Positions 1-6,469 of a DNA stretch of 9,566 nt are shown one piece after another. The stretch's first letter is position 1. Every line of letters starts with the position of its first letter. The stretch comes from JAXMCI01 sp046349435 (GTDB lineage Bacteria > Pseudomonadota > Alphaproteobacteria > Dongiales > Dongiaceae). Under the pieces are notes generated by a model. It was not told the origin of the DNA and ran no database searches. It saw nothing but the letters and a program-made list of their open reading frames with translations. A program made the position numbers and the translations under genes. The DNA is taken from the NCBI GenBank assembly GCA_046349435.1, contig JAXMCI010000070.1, positions 1-9,566 on the forward strand. The letters are read 5' to 3'.

Positions 1-1156
1 GGCTGTTGAGCAGCAGCTTGGCCTGCGGCGCCCGCCAGACGACCTGGTCGATCACGTCGTTCGGCCGGTAGGCGGTGTCGGCGATGCCGTCGCCGTCGAG
101 GTCGAAGGCCGGGTTGTCGCTCCAGTAGTTGCCGTGCCGGTCGGCCGACCAGTCGAGGAATCGCGTCCCGACATACATCACCTGGGTGCGGTTGCCGATG
201 AAGGCGTTGTCGTGGATGACGTTGCGCTCCGAGCCGGCGGTGAAGTGGATGCCGATGGCGCAGCCCTCGAACCGGTTGTCGTGGAAGCGGTTCTTGTTGG
301 CGTTGTAGATGAAGACGCACTTCTCGCCGCCGCGCACCACGTTGCCGGAGATCTCCGAGCTGTTGGCGCTGTTGAGCAGCAGGCCATGGTCGCGGGCGCC
401 GTCGGCGACGTTGTCGCGGATCACCAGCCGGTCCGAGTACATGATGGCGAAGCCGATGTCGTTGCCGACCGACAGGTTGCCGCTGACCTCGCTGTCCTGC
501 GTGTACATGTAGTGGATGGCGAAGCGGACGTCGTGAAACACGTTGTTGCGGAAGGCGTTCTTCCGGCTGGTGTTGACGAAGATGCCGTCCCGGCCGGCAC
601 GGATGTCGTTGCCCTCGACGACGCTGCCGGTGGCGTTCCACAGCTGCACGCCGTTGCCGCGCTCGCTGCGCCGGAGGTCGCTGAGGCCGACCACCCGGTT
701 GTCGCGGATCAGCGCGTCGGGCGCCCCCCAGTCGTCGATGCCGATCAGATTGTCCTCGAGCCGATTGCCCTCGATCAGCGCGCGGGCCGCCGGCTTGTCG
801 AGAAAGAGGCCGGCGTCGCGCGCCGGCAGCTCGCGGCCGGAGCCGCGCACCACCAGGCCGCGCACGACGACGTCGGGGACCTCGATCCGGATCACCTGGC
901 CGGCGCCGCCACCATCGACGACGGCGCCGTCCTCGCCTTCCAGCGTCAGAGGCCTGTCGATCACCACCCGGCCGCGATGCAGGCCGGGAGCGAGCCGCAG
1001 CACGTCGCCGGGCATCGCCGCGGCGATCGCCTGCTGCAGCCCGTCCCCGGCCGGCACCGCGACGGTGGCGGCCGCCGCCGGGCAGGCGAGCGCGCCGGCG
1101 GCGAGCAGCGCTGCTGCCGCCGGCGCCAGGGCCCGCATCGTGCGACGGCCGGCCAT
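1..1156 (-). CDS. nosD: NosD, periplasmic copper-centre maturation protein (3' end outside window)
   Basis: NosD is the periplasmic protein that works with the NosFY ABC transporter to assemble the CuZ centre of nitrous oxide reductase. The frame read from the minus strand starts at an ATG at 1156 and is open to the left edge, giving about 385 residues; family members are usually somewhat over 400, so only the C-terminus is missing. It begins with a Sec-type signal peptide (MAGRRTMRAL, then an Ala/Leu-rich stretch ending near ACPAAAA). The body is the repetitive right-handed beta-helix (CASH/NosD) pattern: many short turns with N-N-x-(V/F) and G-N-x-(V/I), such as KNAFRNNVFHDVRFAIHYMY and KCVFIYNANKNRF. 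The start lies 4 nt after the nosZ stop (TGA-GGCG-ATG), which suggests translational coupling. A second in-frame ATG at 1138 would shorten the signal peptide. Identification is confident from the conserved blocks and the position after nosZ. Confidence 0.95.
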   Translation of the reverse strand, partial: MAGRRTMRALAPAAAALLAAGALACPAAAATVAVPAGDGLQQAIAAAMPGDVLRLAPGLHRGRVVIDRPLTLEGEDGAVVDGGGAGQVIRIEVPDVVVRGLVVRGSGRELPARDAGLFLDKPAARALIEGNRLEDNLIGIDDWGAPDALIRDNRVVGLSDLRRSERGNGVQLWNATGSVVEGNDIRAGRDGIFVNTSRKNAFRNNVFHDVRFAIHYMYTQDSEVSGNLSVGNDIGFAIMYSDRLVIRDNVADGARDHGLLLNSANSSEISGNVVRGGEKCVFIYNANKNRFHDNRFEGCAIGIHFTAGSERNVIHDNAFIGNRTQVMYVGTRFLDWSADRHGNYWSDNPAFDLDGDGIADTAYRPNDVIDQVVWRAPQAKLLLNS

Positions 1157-1160
1157 CGCC

Positions 1161-3080
1161 TCAGGCCGACTTGGGATGGACCAGCATGCGGCCGGCCATC
1201 TCCATGTGGAGCGCGTGGCAGAACCACTGGCAGTAGTACCAGTGCACGCCGGGCCGGTCGGCGATGAAGGTCACCGAGGCGGTGGCCTGCGGCCCGATCT
1301 CCATGCAGACGCCGTGGCGCACCATGGTGAAGCCGTGCGTCAGGTCCTCGACGTCGTCCATGTTGGTGACCACGACGGTCACCTCGTCGCCCTCGTTGAC
1401 CTCGAACTTCTCGAGGCTGAAGGCCGGCGCGATCGAGTGCATGTAGACCCGCACCTTGTTGCCGTCGCGGATCACGTCGGCCGCCTCCTCCAGCTTGACG
1501 CCGTCCTTGGCGGCCTGCTGGCGGACCCCCTCCCACATCGGGTCGTCGCGCTTCCAGACGCCGATCGGGTTGATCTTGGAGCGGTGCACCAGGCAGATGT
1601 CGTGCGGCTCGGCGAAGGTCGGGCCGTCATGGACGATCTTCATCTCGTCGCCCGAGATGTCGATCAGCTGGTCGTTCTCCGGCTTCAGCGGACCGACATT
1701 GAGGAAGCGGTCCTTGGAGAACTTGTTGAGCGACATCAGCCAGCGGCCGTCGGCGTCCTTGGCCTCGCCGTTGGTGGTGTGGTTGTGGCCTGGCTGGTAG
1801 TGCACGTCGAGCTTCTGGATGATCGGGTCGACCTTCTCGCCGCCATAGGCGCGGATCGCCTTGTCGATGCTCCACTTCACCACCTGGCTGTCGAGGAACA
1901 GCGTGGTGAAGGCGTTGCCCTTGCCGTCATAGGCGGTGTGCAGCGGGCCCAGGCCGAGCTGCGGCTCGGCCACCACCGTGTCGCGCGGCTTGATCTTGTC
2001 GTCGAACAGGTCGTCGAACTTGCGCACGTCGAGCAGCGTCACGGTCGGCGACAGCTTGCCGTTGATCGCCAGGTGGATGCCGTCCGGGGCCATGTTGCAG
2101 CCATGCGGGTTGTTGGCGACCGGGACGTAGCGGGTGTAGGGCGAGCCGTGCCGGCCGTCGACCACCGGCACCCCGTTCATCTCCTTGAAGTCGCCCTTCT
2201 TCACCGCCTCCTCGATGCGCTTGATGTTGAAGATCACCGCCCAGTCCTGCTCGGCCGAGGTCATCTCGGCCTGGGTGACGCCGCGTTCCGAGTTGTAGCA
2301 GGTCGAGAAGGAATATTTGCCCTCGTAGTCGGCGTCGGTGTTGTCGAGGTTGCCGTCGACCAGCACCTGCCAGGCGATCTTCATCGTGTCGCCGTCGATC
2401 GCCGTGTAGACCGACCAGTACTGCTTCGGGTCGTCGAGCACCTTGCCGTCGTTCGGGATCGGGATGATGTGCTCGCTGTTGGCGAAGACGTAGCCGGTGC
2501 GCGGGTACTTCTGCAGCCTGAGGCCGTGGATGTCCGAGGCGTTCGGGATCTCGATGATCTTGTCGCACTTCATCACGTCGCAGCGGATCCGCGCCACCCG
2601 GCAGTTGGCCTTGTCGTTGGCGAAGATGTAGCGGCCGTCATAGGTGCCGTCGGTGAACGAGACGTGCGGATGGTGCAGGTCGCCGTTGAGCAGGAAGAGC
2701 CCGTGCTTCTCGATCAGCGCCTTGGTCTGCGGCAGCAGGTTCTCCGTCATGATCCGCCGGCTCTCGTTGGTCAGCCCCCAGCCGGTGGCGCTGCAGCGGT
2801 TGAAGACCGGGATGCGCATCAGCTCGCGCATCGAGGGCAGGCCGATGATGCGGACCTCGCCGTCATGGCCGCTGCTCGAGATGCCATAGTACTCGTCGAG
2901 GTCGCCAGGGCGGACCTCGGCGGGATTCTTTTCGGCGGCGCGCGCCCGCCCCATCAGCATCGGGCCGGCGGCGCCGGCCACCGCGCCGGCGAGACCGGCC
3001 GCGCCGGCCAGCTTGGCGCCGCCGCCGAGCAGGCCACGCCGGCTCAGCCCGGCGCCTTCGGTCTTGGTTTCTTCGCTCAT
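1161..3080 (-). CDS. nosZ: NosZ, nitrous oxide reductase (clade I, Tat-exported)
   Basis: Periplasmic multicopper enzyme, a homodimer in the known family, that reduces N2O to N2 as the last step of denitrification. The 639-residue product is full length. It opens with a twin-arginine signal (S13-R14-R15-G-L-L, hydrophobic Gly/Ala segment, processing site near ARA at about 46-48), which marks clade I. Residues about 60-540 form the seven-bladed beta-propeller. All seven expected CuZ histidines can be placed: H136 and H137 (DLHHPH), H185 (SDIHG), H326 (NNPHGCN), H381 (GPLHTAYDGKGN), H432 (PGHNHTTNG; H434 is the neighbouring alternative) and H493 (AEPHDI). The C-terminal cupredoxin domain has the complete CuA set: H582 (DLTHGF), C617, W619, C621, H625 and M628 (CQWFCHALHMEM). 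The enzyme therefore looks catalytically intact. The start is supported by a strong Shine-Dalgarno sequence and by the short N-region before the RR pair. It sits 54 bp after nosR and 4 nt before nosD, so one operon is likely. Confidence 0.99.
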   Translation of the reverse strand: MSEETKTEGAGLSRRGLLGGGAKLAGAAGLAGAVAGAAGPMLMGRARAAEKNPAEVRPGDLDEYYGISSSGHDGEVRIIGLPSMRELMRIPVFNRCSATGWGLTNESRRIMTENLLPQTKALIEKHGLFLLNGDLHHPHVSFTDGTYDGRYIFANDKANCRVARIRCDVMKCDKIIEIPNASDIHGLRLQKYPRTGYVFANSEHIIPIPNDGKVLDDPKQYWSVYTAIDGDTMKIAWQVLVDGNLDNTDADYEGKYSFSTCYNSERGVTQAEMTSAEQDWAVIFNIKRIEEAVKKGDFKEMNGVPVVDGRHGSPYTRYVPVANNPHGCNMAPDGIHLAINGKLSPTVTLLDVRKFDDLFDDKIKPRDTVVAEPQLGLGPLHTAYDGKGNAFTTLFLDSQVVKWSIDKAIRAYGGEKVDPIIQKLDVHYQPGHNHTTNGEAKDADGRWLMSLNKFSKDRFLNVGPLKPENDQLIDISGDEMKIVHDGPTFAEPHDICLVHRSKINPIGVWKRDDPMWEGVRQQAAKDGVKLEEAADVIRDGNKVRVYMHSIAPAFSLEKFEVNEGDEVTVVVTNMDDVEDLTHGFTMVRHGVCMEIGPQATASVTFIADRPGVHWYYCQWFCHALHMEMAGRMLVHPKSA

Positions 3081-3087
3081 GATCTCG

Positions 3088-3094
3088 CTCCTCC
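3088..3094 (-). promoter_or_regulatory. nosZ Shine-Dalgarno
   Basis: GGAGGAG on the minus strand, 7 nt before the nosZ ATG. It is the strongest ribosome binding site on the minus strand here and fixes the nosZ start. Its strength fits a protein made in large amounts, independently of nosR translation. Confidence 0.8.
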
Positions 3095-3104
3095 GTTCGG
3101 CGAT

Positions 3105-3122
3105 CGGCGCGGGCTTGCGCCG
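3105..3122 (-). other. Stem-loop in the nosR-nosZ intergenic region
   Basis: A perfect 6-bp inverted repeat, CGGCGC / GCGCCG, with a 6-nt loop lies between the nosR stop and the nosZ ribosome binding site. There is no U-tract after it, so it does not look like an intrinsic terminator. It could protect or define the 5' end of a separate nosZ transcript. In sequence this GC-rich a short hairpin can arise by chance. Confidence 0.35.
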
Positions 3123-3134
3123 CCGTCCTTGTGC

Positions 3135-5381
3135 TCAGCTCGTTGCAGGTTCCCGCGCCGCCTTGCCCTTGGCCGGCACCGGGGGCTGCAGGCTGGGCGA
3201 GGTCGTCGCCAGCCGCTTCTCCCGCTTCAGCCGGCGCTGGATCATCACCGGGCAGCGTTGGTCGTGGTGGTAGAGCATCTGGCAGTGCAGGCACTGGATG
3301 CATTCGTTGGGGTTGATGTGCCCCTCGGGGTGGATCGACTGCACCGGGCACTCGTTGCCGCAGCGCTGGCAGGGGCTGCCGCATTCCTTGTAGCGGCGCA
3401 GCCAGTCGAACATGCGCAGGCGCGCCGGGATCGCGAGCGCGGCGCCGAGCGGGCAGAGATAGCGGCAGAAGAAGCGCTCGACGAAGAGCCCGGCGACGAT
3501 CAGCAGCACGGCATAGAGGACGAACGGCCAGTCGCGCAGGAAGTGCAGCACGATCGCCGTCTTGAAGGGCTCCACCTCCGAGGCCCGCTCGGCCGCCGAC
3601 AGCGAGTTGAGCGACAGGCCGAACAGGATGAGGAAGCCGATATACTTGATCACCCAGAGCCGCTGATGCACGGCGAAGGGGATCTTCAGCTGCGGCACGT
3701 GCAGCAGCCGGGCGAGCCGGTTGGTCAGCTCCTGCAGCGCGCCGAACGGGCAGAGCCAGCCGCAGAAGGCGCCGCGGTTCCAGAACAGGATCGAGGCGGC
3801 GACCGCGAACCACAGGATGAAGATCAGCGGATCCATCATGAAGTAGTCCCAGCTGAAGTCGCCGCGCAGCGCGCCGGTGAAGGTCAGCACGTTGACCACC
3901 GAGAGTTGCGCCTGGGCGTACCAGCCGAGCCAGAAAAGGGTGAAAACGAGGAAGCCGAGCCGCAGCCGGTCGTAGAGCACCGGCCGGCGCACCAGCAGGT
4001 CCTGGAAGAAGAAGATGCCGGAGAGCAGCGCGAGCGCGCCGAGCAGGATGGCGATGTCGCCGACCCGGGCCCACCACAGGCGCTGCCAGAGCGGGGCCGC
4101 GGCGTCCTCAGGGGCGGCGGCGGCCGGGGTCGTTGCCGCGGCGGGCGCCGCCGCCGCAGCGGGCGCGGGCGCGGCGGCGACGATGGCCCGCTGCTCGGTA
4201 TGGACGTACTTGTCGGGCAGCGCGTAGCCGAGCTCGAAGGTGAGGAACGCCTTGTCGCGCGCGCCGACCGGGCGCTGCACCAGCAGCTGCAGCCGCCAGG
4301 GCTCGGTCGGCTCGAACGGCGCGCCGGCGGGCAGGGTGAACAGCGCGATCTCCGGCAGGTCGGGCGCCCCGGCGGCGGCGAGATCGGCCAGCCGCTTCTG
4401 GTCGCGGTCGCGGAAGCGCAGGCTGTTCTCGCCCTGCAGCACGGCGATGCGGTCGAAGATGCCGCCCCGGACATAGCCCGAGCCCTTGAAGGAATAGAGC
4501 CCGCTGCCGGCGACCAGGATGGCCTGCTGTCCCGGCTGCAGCCGCTGTGCCAGCTGGGCGTACTCGGCCGGGCCGAGCAGGCTGCGGCCGATCGCCGGCA
4601 CGCTGACCAGCGCGGCATAGAGGTCGATCACGGTGTCGTCGGGATTGCCCGACTCGGGATGCGCGACCGCCGCCTGGTTGCCGGCCTGGGCGAAGGCGCG
4701 GCTGACCTCGCCGACCGAGAGATGCAGCCGGCGCACCGAGCCGTCGCCGATCAGCGCCGCCCAATCTTCCCCGCCGCCCTCCCCGCCGCCCTGCGACAGG
4801 TCGATGGTGCGCACCGCCTGCGGCACGGCGGCCGCCTCGGGCTGCGCCCCGCCCAGGCCGCGGGCCCGCGCCACCTTGATCGCCGAGCGGGTCAGGCTGT
4901 CGCCGATCACCATCATGGTGACCGTGGCGCCGCTCACCAGGTCGACCGGCGGCCCCTTGTCGGCCGCTGCCGCCAGCTCCAGCCCGCTGCGGCCGACGAA
5001 GCCGTCGATATAGTGCGTGACCTTGGCGACCGGGATGCCGACCAGGACGATCGGCTCGTGATGCTCGACCAGCTTCGCGCCGGCGATCTTGCCGTCGAGC
5101 CCCAGCCCGACCGCGATGACGATCGGCTTGCCGGAATAGCCGACGGAATTGACCAGGTCGGCATTGAGGTAGGCATAGCCCAGCAGCCGGTCGCCGACGA
5201 ACACCGCCGCCGTGGGCGGGTCGCCCTCGACCGGCCCGAAGCGGTCGGCGCCGGGAACGAGGTCGGCCGGCCGCAGCTGCGGCAGCAGCTCGGCCAGCCG
5301 CCCGGCGGCGTGGGCCGCGGGCGCGGCGATCAGGGCGCCGAGCATCGCGAGCAGCAGGAGACAGGTCGTGCGCAGGGCCAT
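3135..5381 (-). CDS. nosR: NosR, membrane flavo-iron-sulfur protein required for N2O reduction
   Basis: Polytopic membrane protein needed for nosZ expression and for electron delivery to NosZ in vivo. From the ATG at 5381 it has 748 residues, the usual size. Order (numbering from this ATG): Sec signal peptide 1-25 (MALRTTCLLLLAML...AHA); periplasmic FMN-binding domain about 55-165 with the flavin-attachment motif SGAT at 150-153; a further periplasmic region to about 400; an unusual Ala/Pro-rich linker about 402-430; a multi-pass membrane domain about 440-650 with two CxxxCP motifs (C540/C544 and C639/C643); and C-terminal cytoplasmic ferredoxin-like clusters (C667, C671, C674, C678-P, then C694, C697, C700, C710-P). 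An upstream in-frame GTG at 5429 would add 16 residues (764 total). I prefer the ATG because the signal peptide begins there, and a regulator bound at 5454-5467 would place the transcript start near 5419, downstream of the GTG. Neither start has a strong ribosome binding site. Confidence 0.97.
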   Translation of the reverse strand: MALRTTCLLLLAMLGALIAAPAAHAAGRLAELLPQLRPADLVPGADRFGPVEGDPPTAAVFVGDRLLGYAYLNADLVNSVGYSGKPIVIAVGLGLDGKIAGAKLVEHHEPIVLVGIPVAKVTHYIDGFVGRSGLELAAAADKGPPVDLVSGATVTMMVIGDSLTRSAIKVARARGLGGAQPEAAAVPQAVRTIDLSQGGGEGGGEDWAALIGDGSVRRLHLSVGEVSRAFAQAGNQAAVAHPESGNPDDTVIDLYAALVSVPAIGRSLLGPAEYAQLAQRLQPGQQAILVAGSGLYSFKGSGYVRGGIFDRIAVLQGENSLRFRDRDQKRLADLAAAGAPDLPEIALFTLPAGAPFEPTEPWRLQLLVQRPVGARDKAFLTFELGYALPDKYVHTEQRAIVAAAPAPAAAAAPAAATTPAAAAPEDAAAPLWQRLWWARVGDIAILLGALALLSGIFFFQDLLVRRPVLYDRLRLGFLVFTLFWLGWYAQAQLSVVNVLTFTGALRGDFSWDYFMMDPLIFILWFAVAASILFWNRGAFCGWLCPFGALQELTNRLARLLHVPQLKIPFAVHQRLWVIKYIGFLILFGLSLNSLSAAERASEVEPFKTAIVLHFLRDWPFVLYAVLLIVAGLFVERFFCRYLCPLGAALAIPARLRMFDWLRRYKECGSPCQRCGNECPVQSIHPEGHINPNECIQCLHCQMLYHHDQRCPVMIQRRLKREKRLATTSPSLQPPVPAKGKAAREPATS
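4105..4185 (-). repeat. Low-complexity Ala/Pro coding tract inside nosR
   Basis: GCC/GCG-rich stretch encoding an alanine- and proline-rich run with a few Thr and Glu. It lies exactly between the periplasmic part of NosR and its first hydrophobic helix after the signal. It is most simply a flexible spacer, and a place where length may vary between relatives. Confidence 0.6.
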
Positions 5382-5453
5382 CTTGGCTCGGGGCAGGAAG
5401 CGCCGCCGGGGCGGCCATTGCCCGGACACTGCCTGGGCCCGGCGAGGCGCTTA

Positions 5454-5467
5454 TTGACATAGCGCAA
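5454..5467. promoter_or_regulatory. Candidate Crp/Fnr-family (FNR/DNR/NnrR-type) box in the nosR divergent promoter
   Basis: TTGACATAGCGCAA on the plus strand (TTGCGCTATGTCAA on the minus strand) fits the TTG-N8-CAA frame of FNR-superfamily sites; compared with TTGAT-N4-ATCAA it matches 4/5 and 3/5 in the two halves. It is the only such dyad I see between nosR and the plus-strand gene. If it acts at -41.5 for nosR, transcription would start near 5419, leaving a leader of about 38 nt before the ATG at 5381. The sequence CAGTGT (5431-5426, minus strand) would be a weak -10. On the plus strand the first six bases are TTGACA, a perfect sigma70 -35, so the box may also overlap a promoter for the plus-strand gene. 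The regulator gene at 6885-7595 is a natural candidate for the factor that binds here. Confidence 0.6.
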
Positions 5468-5501
5468 CGAGCGGCGCGGTTTTCGCTCCCAGGCTGCGCA
5501 C

Positions 5502-5507
5502 AGGAGG
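5502..5507 (+). promoter_or_regulatory. Shine-Dalgarno of the ferritin-like gene
   Basis: AGGAGG placed 8 nt before the ATG at 5516. This is an ideal sequence and spacing, and it fixes the start and supports the gene being real. Confidence 0.8.
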
Positions 5508-5515
5508 ACCCGCTG

Positions 5516-6355
5516 ATGAGCCTGCTGGAGCAGGAGCCGCCCGGACCCATCGACTCGGTCGCGATGCTGCTGGCGCTGGCCCGCGCCATGGAGGCCCGCG
5601 CCGCCGCGCGCTACCGCGCCTTCGCCGGCGCGATGCGGGCGGCCGGCCGTGCCGACCTCGTGCCGCTGCTGGAGCGGCTCGCCGGCGAGGAGGAACGCCA
5701 TGCCGCGGCCCTGGCGGCGCGCGGCGGCGAGGCCGCCGAGCCGGCCGCGCCGGCGCCCGAGGGCCATGCCGGGGACGTCAACCCGGCCTCCCTGACGCCC
5801 TATGCGCTCCTGGCTCTGGCAGTGGAGTCCGAGGAGCGGGCCTTCGCCTTCTACAGCCACGTCGCGGCCGCGGCGACGCTGCCGGCCGTCCGCGAGCTCG
5901 CCGAGGCGCTGGCGCGCGAGGAGCTGGCCCACGCCGCGCTGCTGCGGCAGGAGCGGCGCAAGGCCTTCCGAGCCGAGGGCGTGGGCGCCCGCAGCCCGCC
6001 CGATCCGGCGGCCGCGTCGCTGGCGGCGCTGTGGGCGAGCGCCGCCCGGCTCGAGGGTCGGGCCGCGCTGCAGCACCGGCAGCTCGCCGCGGCGGGCGGC
6101 CCGGATGCCGGCCTGCTGCGGACGATCGCCGAGGAGGAGGCCACCGCGGCCCGGGAGTGCGCCGGGCGCATCGGGGCGACCCCGCCCGCGGTGCTCGATG
6201 TCGCCGCCGCCGGCGACCCGCGCCGGCCGCTCGCGGCCGCGCTGGCGCGCTACCGCGCGATCGCGCGGCGCGCCGTCGATGCCGCGGGGGCGGCCGCGGC
6301 CGAGCGCCTCGCGGCCGGGGTCGCCGACCGGCTCGAGCGGCTGGACCGCGGCTGA
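5516..6355 (+). CDS. Ferritin-like (rubrerythrin-type) protein with degenerate second half
   Basis: A soluble, helix-rich protein of 279 residues with no signal peptide and no membrane segment, so probably cytoplasmic. Residues about 15-145 show a four-helix ferritin-like pattern of the rubrerythrin kind: E26 in helix A followed by Y33; an ExxH at E59-H62 in helix B; E106 followed by FY at 112-113 in helix C; and a second ExxH at E136-H139 (REELAH) in helix D. This is the ligand set for a carboxylate-bridged diiron site. Residues about 165-279 look like a second, decayed copy: E180 is followed by H187 where a Tyr is expected, an acidic EEE at 206-208 lacks the ExxH histidine, and the last helices have no obvious ligands. 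There is no rubredoxin CxxC domain; C215 is the only cysteine. Rubrerythrin relatives reduce peroxide or oxidise and store iron; which, if either, applies here is unknown. It is divergent from nosR and shares its promoter region, which suggests a link to denitrification. Low-complexity Ala/Arg content makes remote matches uncertain. Confidence 0.85.
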   Translation: MSLLEQEPPGPIDSVAMLLALARAMEARAAARYRAFAGAMRAAGRADLVPLLERLAGEEERHAAALAARGGEAAEPAAPAPEGHAGDVNPASLTPYALLALAVESEERAFAFYSHVAAAATLPAVRELAEALAREELAHAALLRQERRKAFRAEGVGARSPPDPAAASLAALWASAARLEGRAALQHRQLAAAGGPDAGLLRTIAEEEATAARECAGRIGATPPAVLDVAAAGDPRRPLAAALARYRAIARRAVDAAGAAAAERLAAGVADRLERLDRG

Positions 6356-6469
6356 GCTGCGCACGGCAAGGCTTGCGTCACGTTGAACCATGGGGTTGAA
6401 GAGCGGCGTGCGAAGGTGTCTTCTGCCGCTCTCTCAAAGGGGCAGCGGCCAATGGCCGGCGGAGGAATG
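6356..6469 (+). other. Leader region of the cytochrome c gene
   Basis: 114 bp between the ferritin-like gene and the cytochrome. It contains an AACC-N4-GGTT inverted repeat (6386-6397) inside a near-direct repeat of GTTGAA, and two short inverted repeats near the start. These are GCCGCT/AGCGGC (6425-6430 with 6444-6449) and CGGCC-AAT-GGCCG (6446-6458); they share bases 6446-6449, so only one can form at a time. GGAGG at 6461-6465 is the ribosome binding site. I see no TTG-N8-CAA dyad and no convincing -35/-10 pair, so it is unclear whether the cytochrome has its own promoter or is read through from 5516. Confidence 0.4.

Noticed and set aside
134..1267. A 377-codon plus-strand frame over nosD.
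   Set aside because: It is the antisense shadow of nosD; the minus-strand frame has a signal peptide and beta-helix repeats.
543..5462. A 4.9-kb open reading frame on the plus strand, about 1,639 codons.
   Set aside because: It lies antisense to nosD, nosZ and nosR across their whole length. Its translation is a low-complexity mix of Val, Ala, Arg, Asp and His, as expected from reading high-GC3 genes backwards, and it has no recognisable domain. The minus-strand genes have intact motifs throughout.
4108..5589. A 493-codon minus-strand frame spanning the nosR promoter and 5' half.
   Set aside because: It is frame-shifted relative to nosR, would cross the divergent promoter and antisense the ferritin-like gene start, and is Arg/Ala/Gly-rich nonsense.
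6361..6380. A sigma54-like -24/-12 promoter (GGCA ... TTGC) before the cytochrome gene.
   Set aside because: The GG and GC elements are 10 bp apart instead of 12, so the site does not fit.
6373..6386. A third FNR-type box starting at TTGCG upstream of the cytochrome gene.
   Set aside because: The second half reads TGA where CAA is required.
5330..6391. A 353-codon minus-strand frame over the ferritin-like gene.
   Set aside because: It is a shadow of the plus-strand gene, which has an ideal Shine-Dalgarno and diiron motifs in the correct order.
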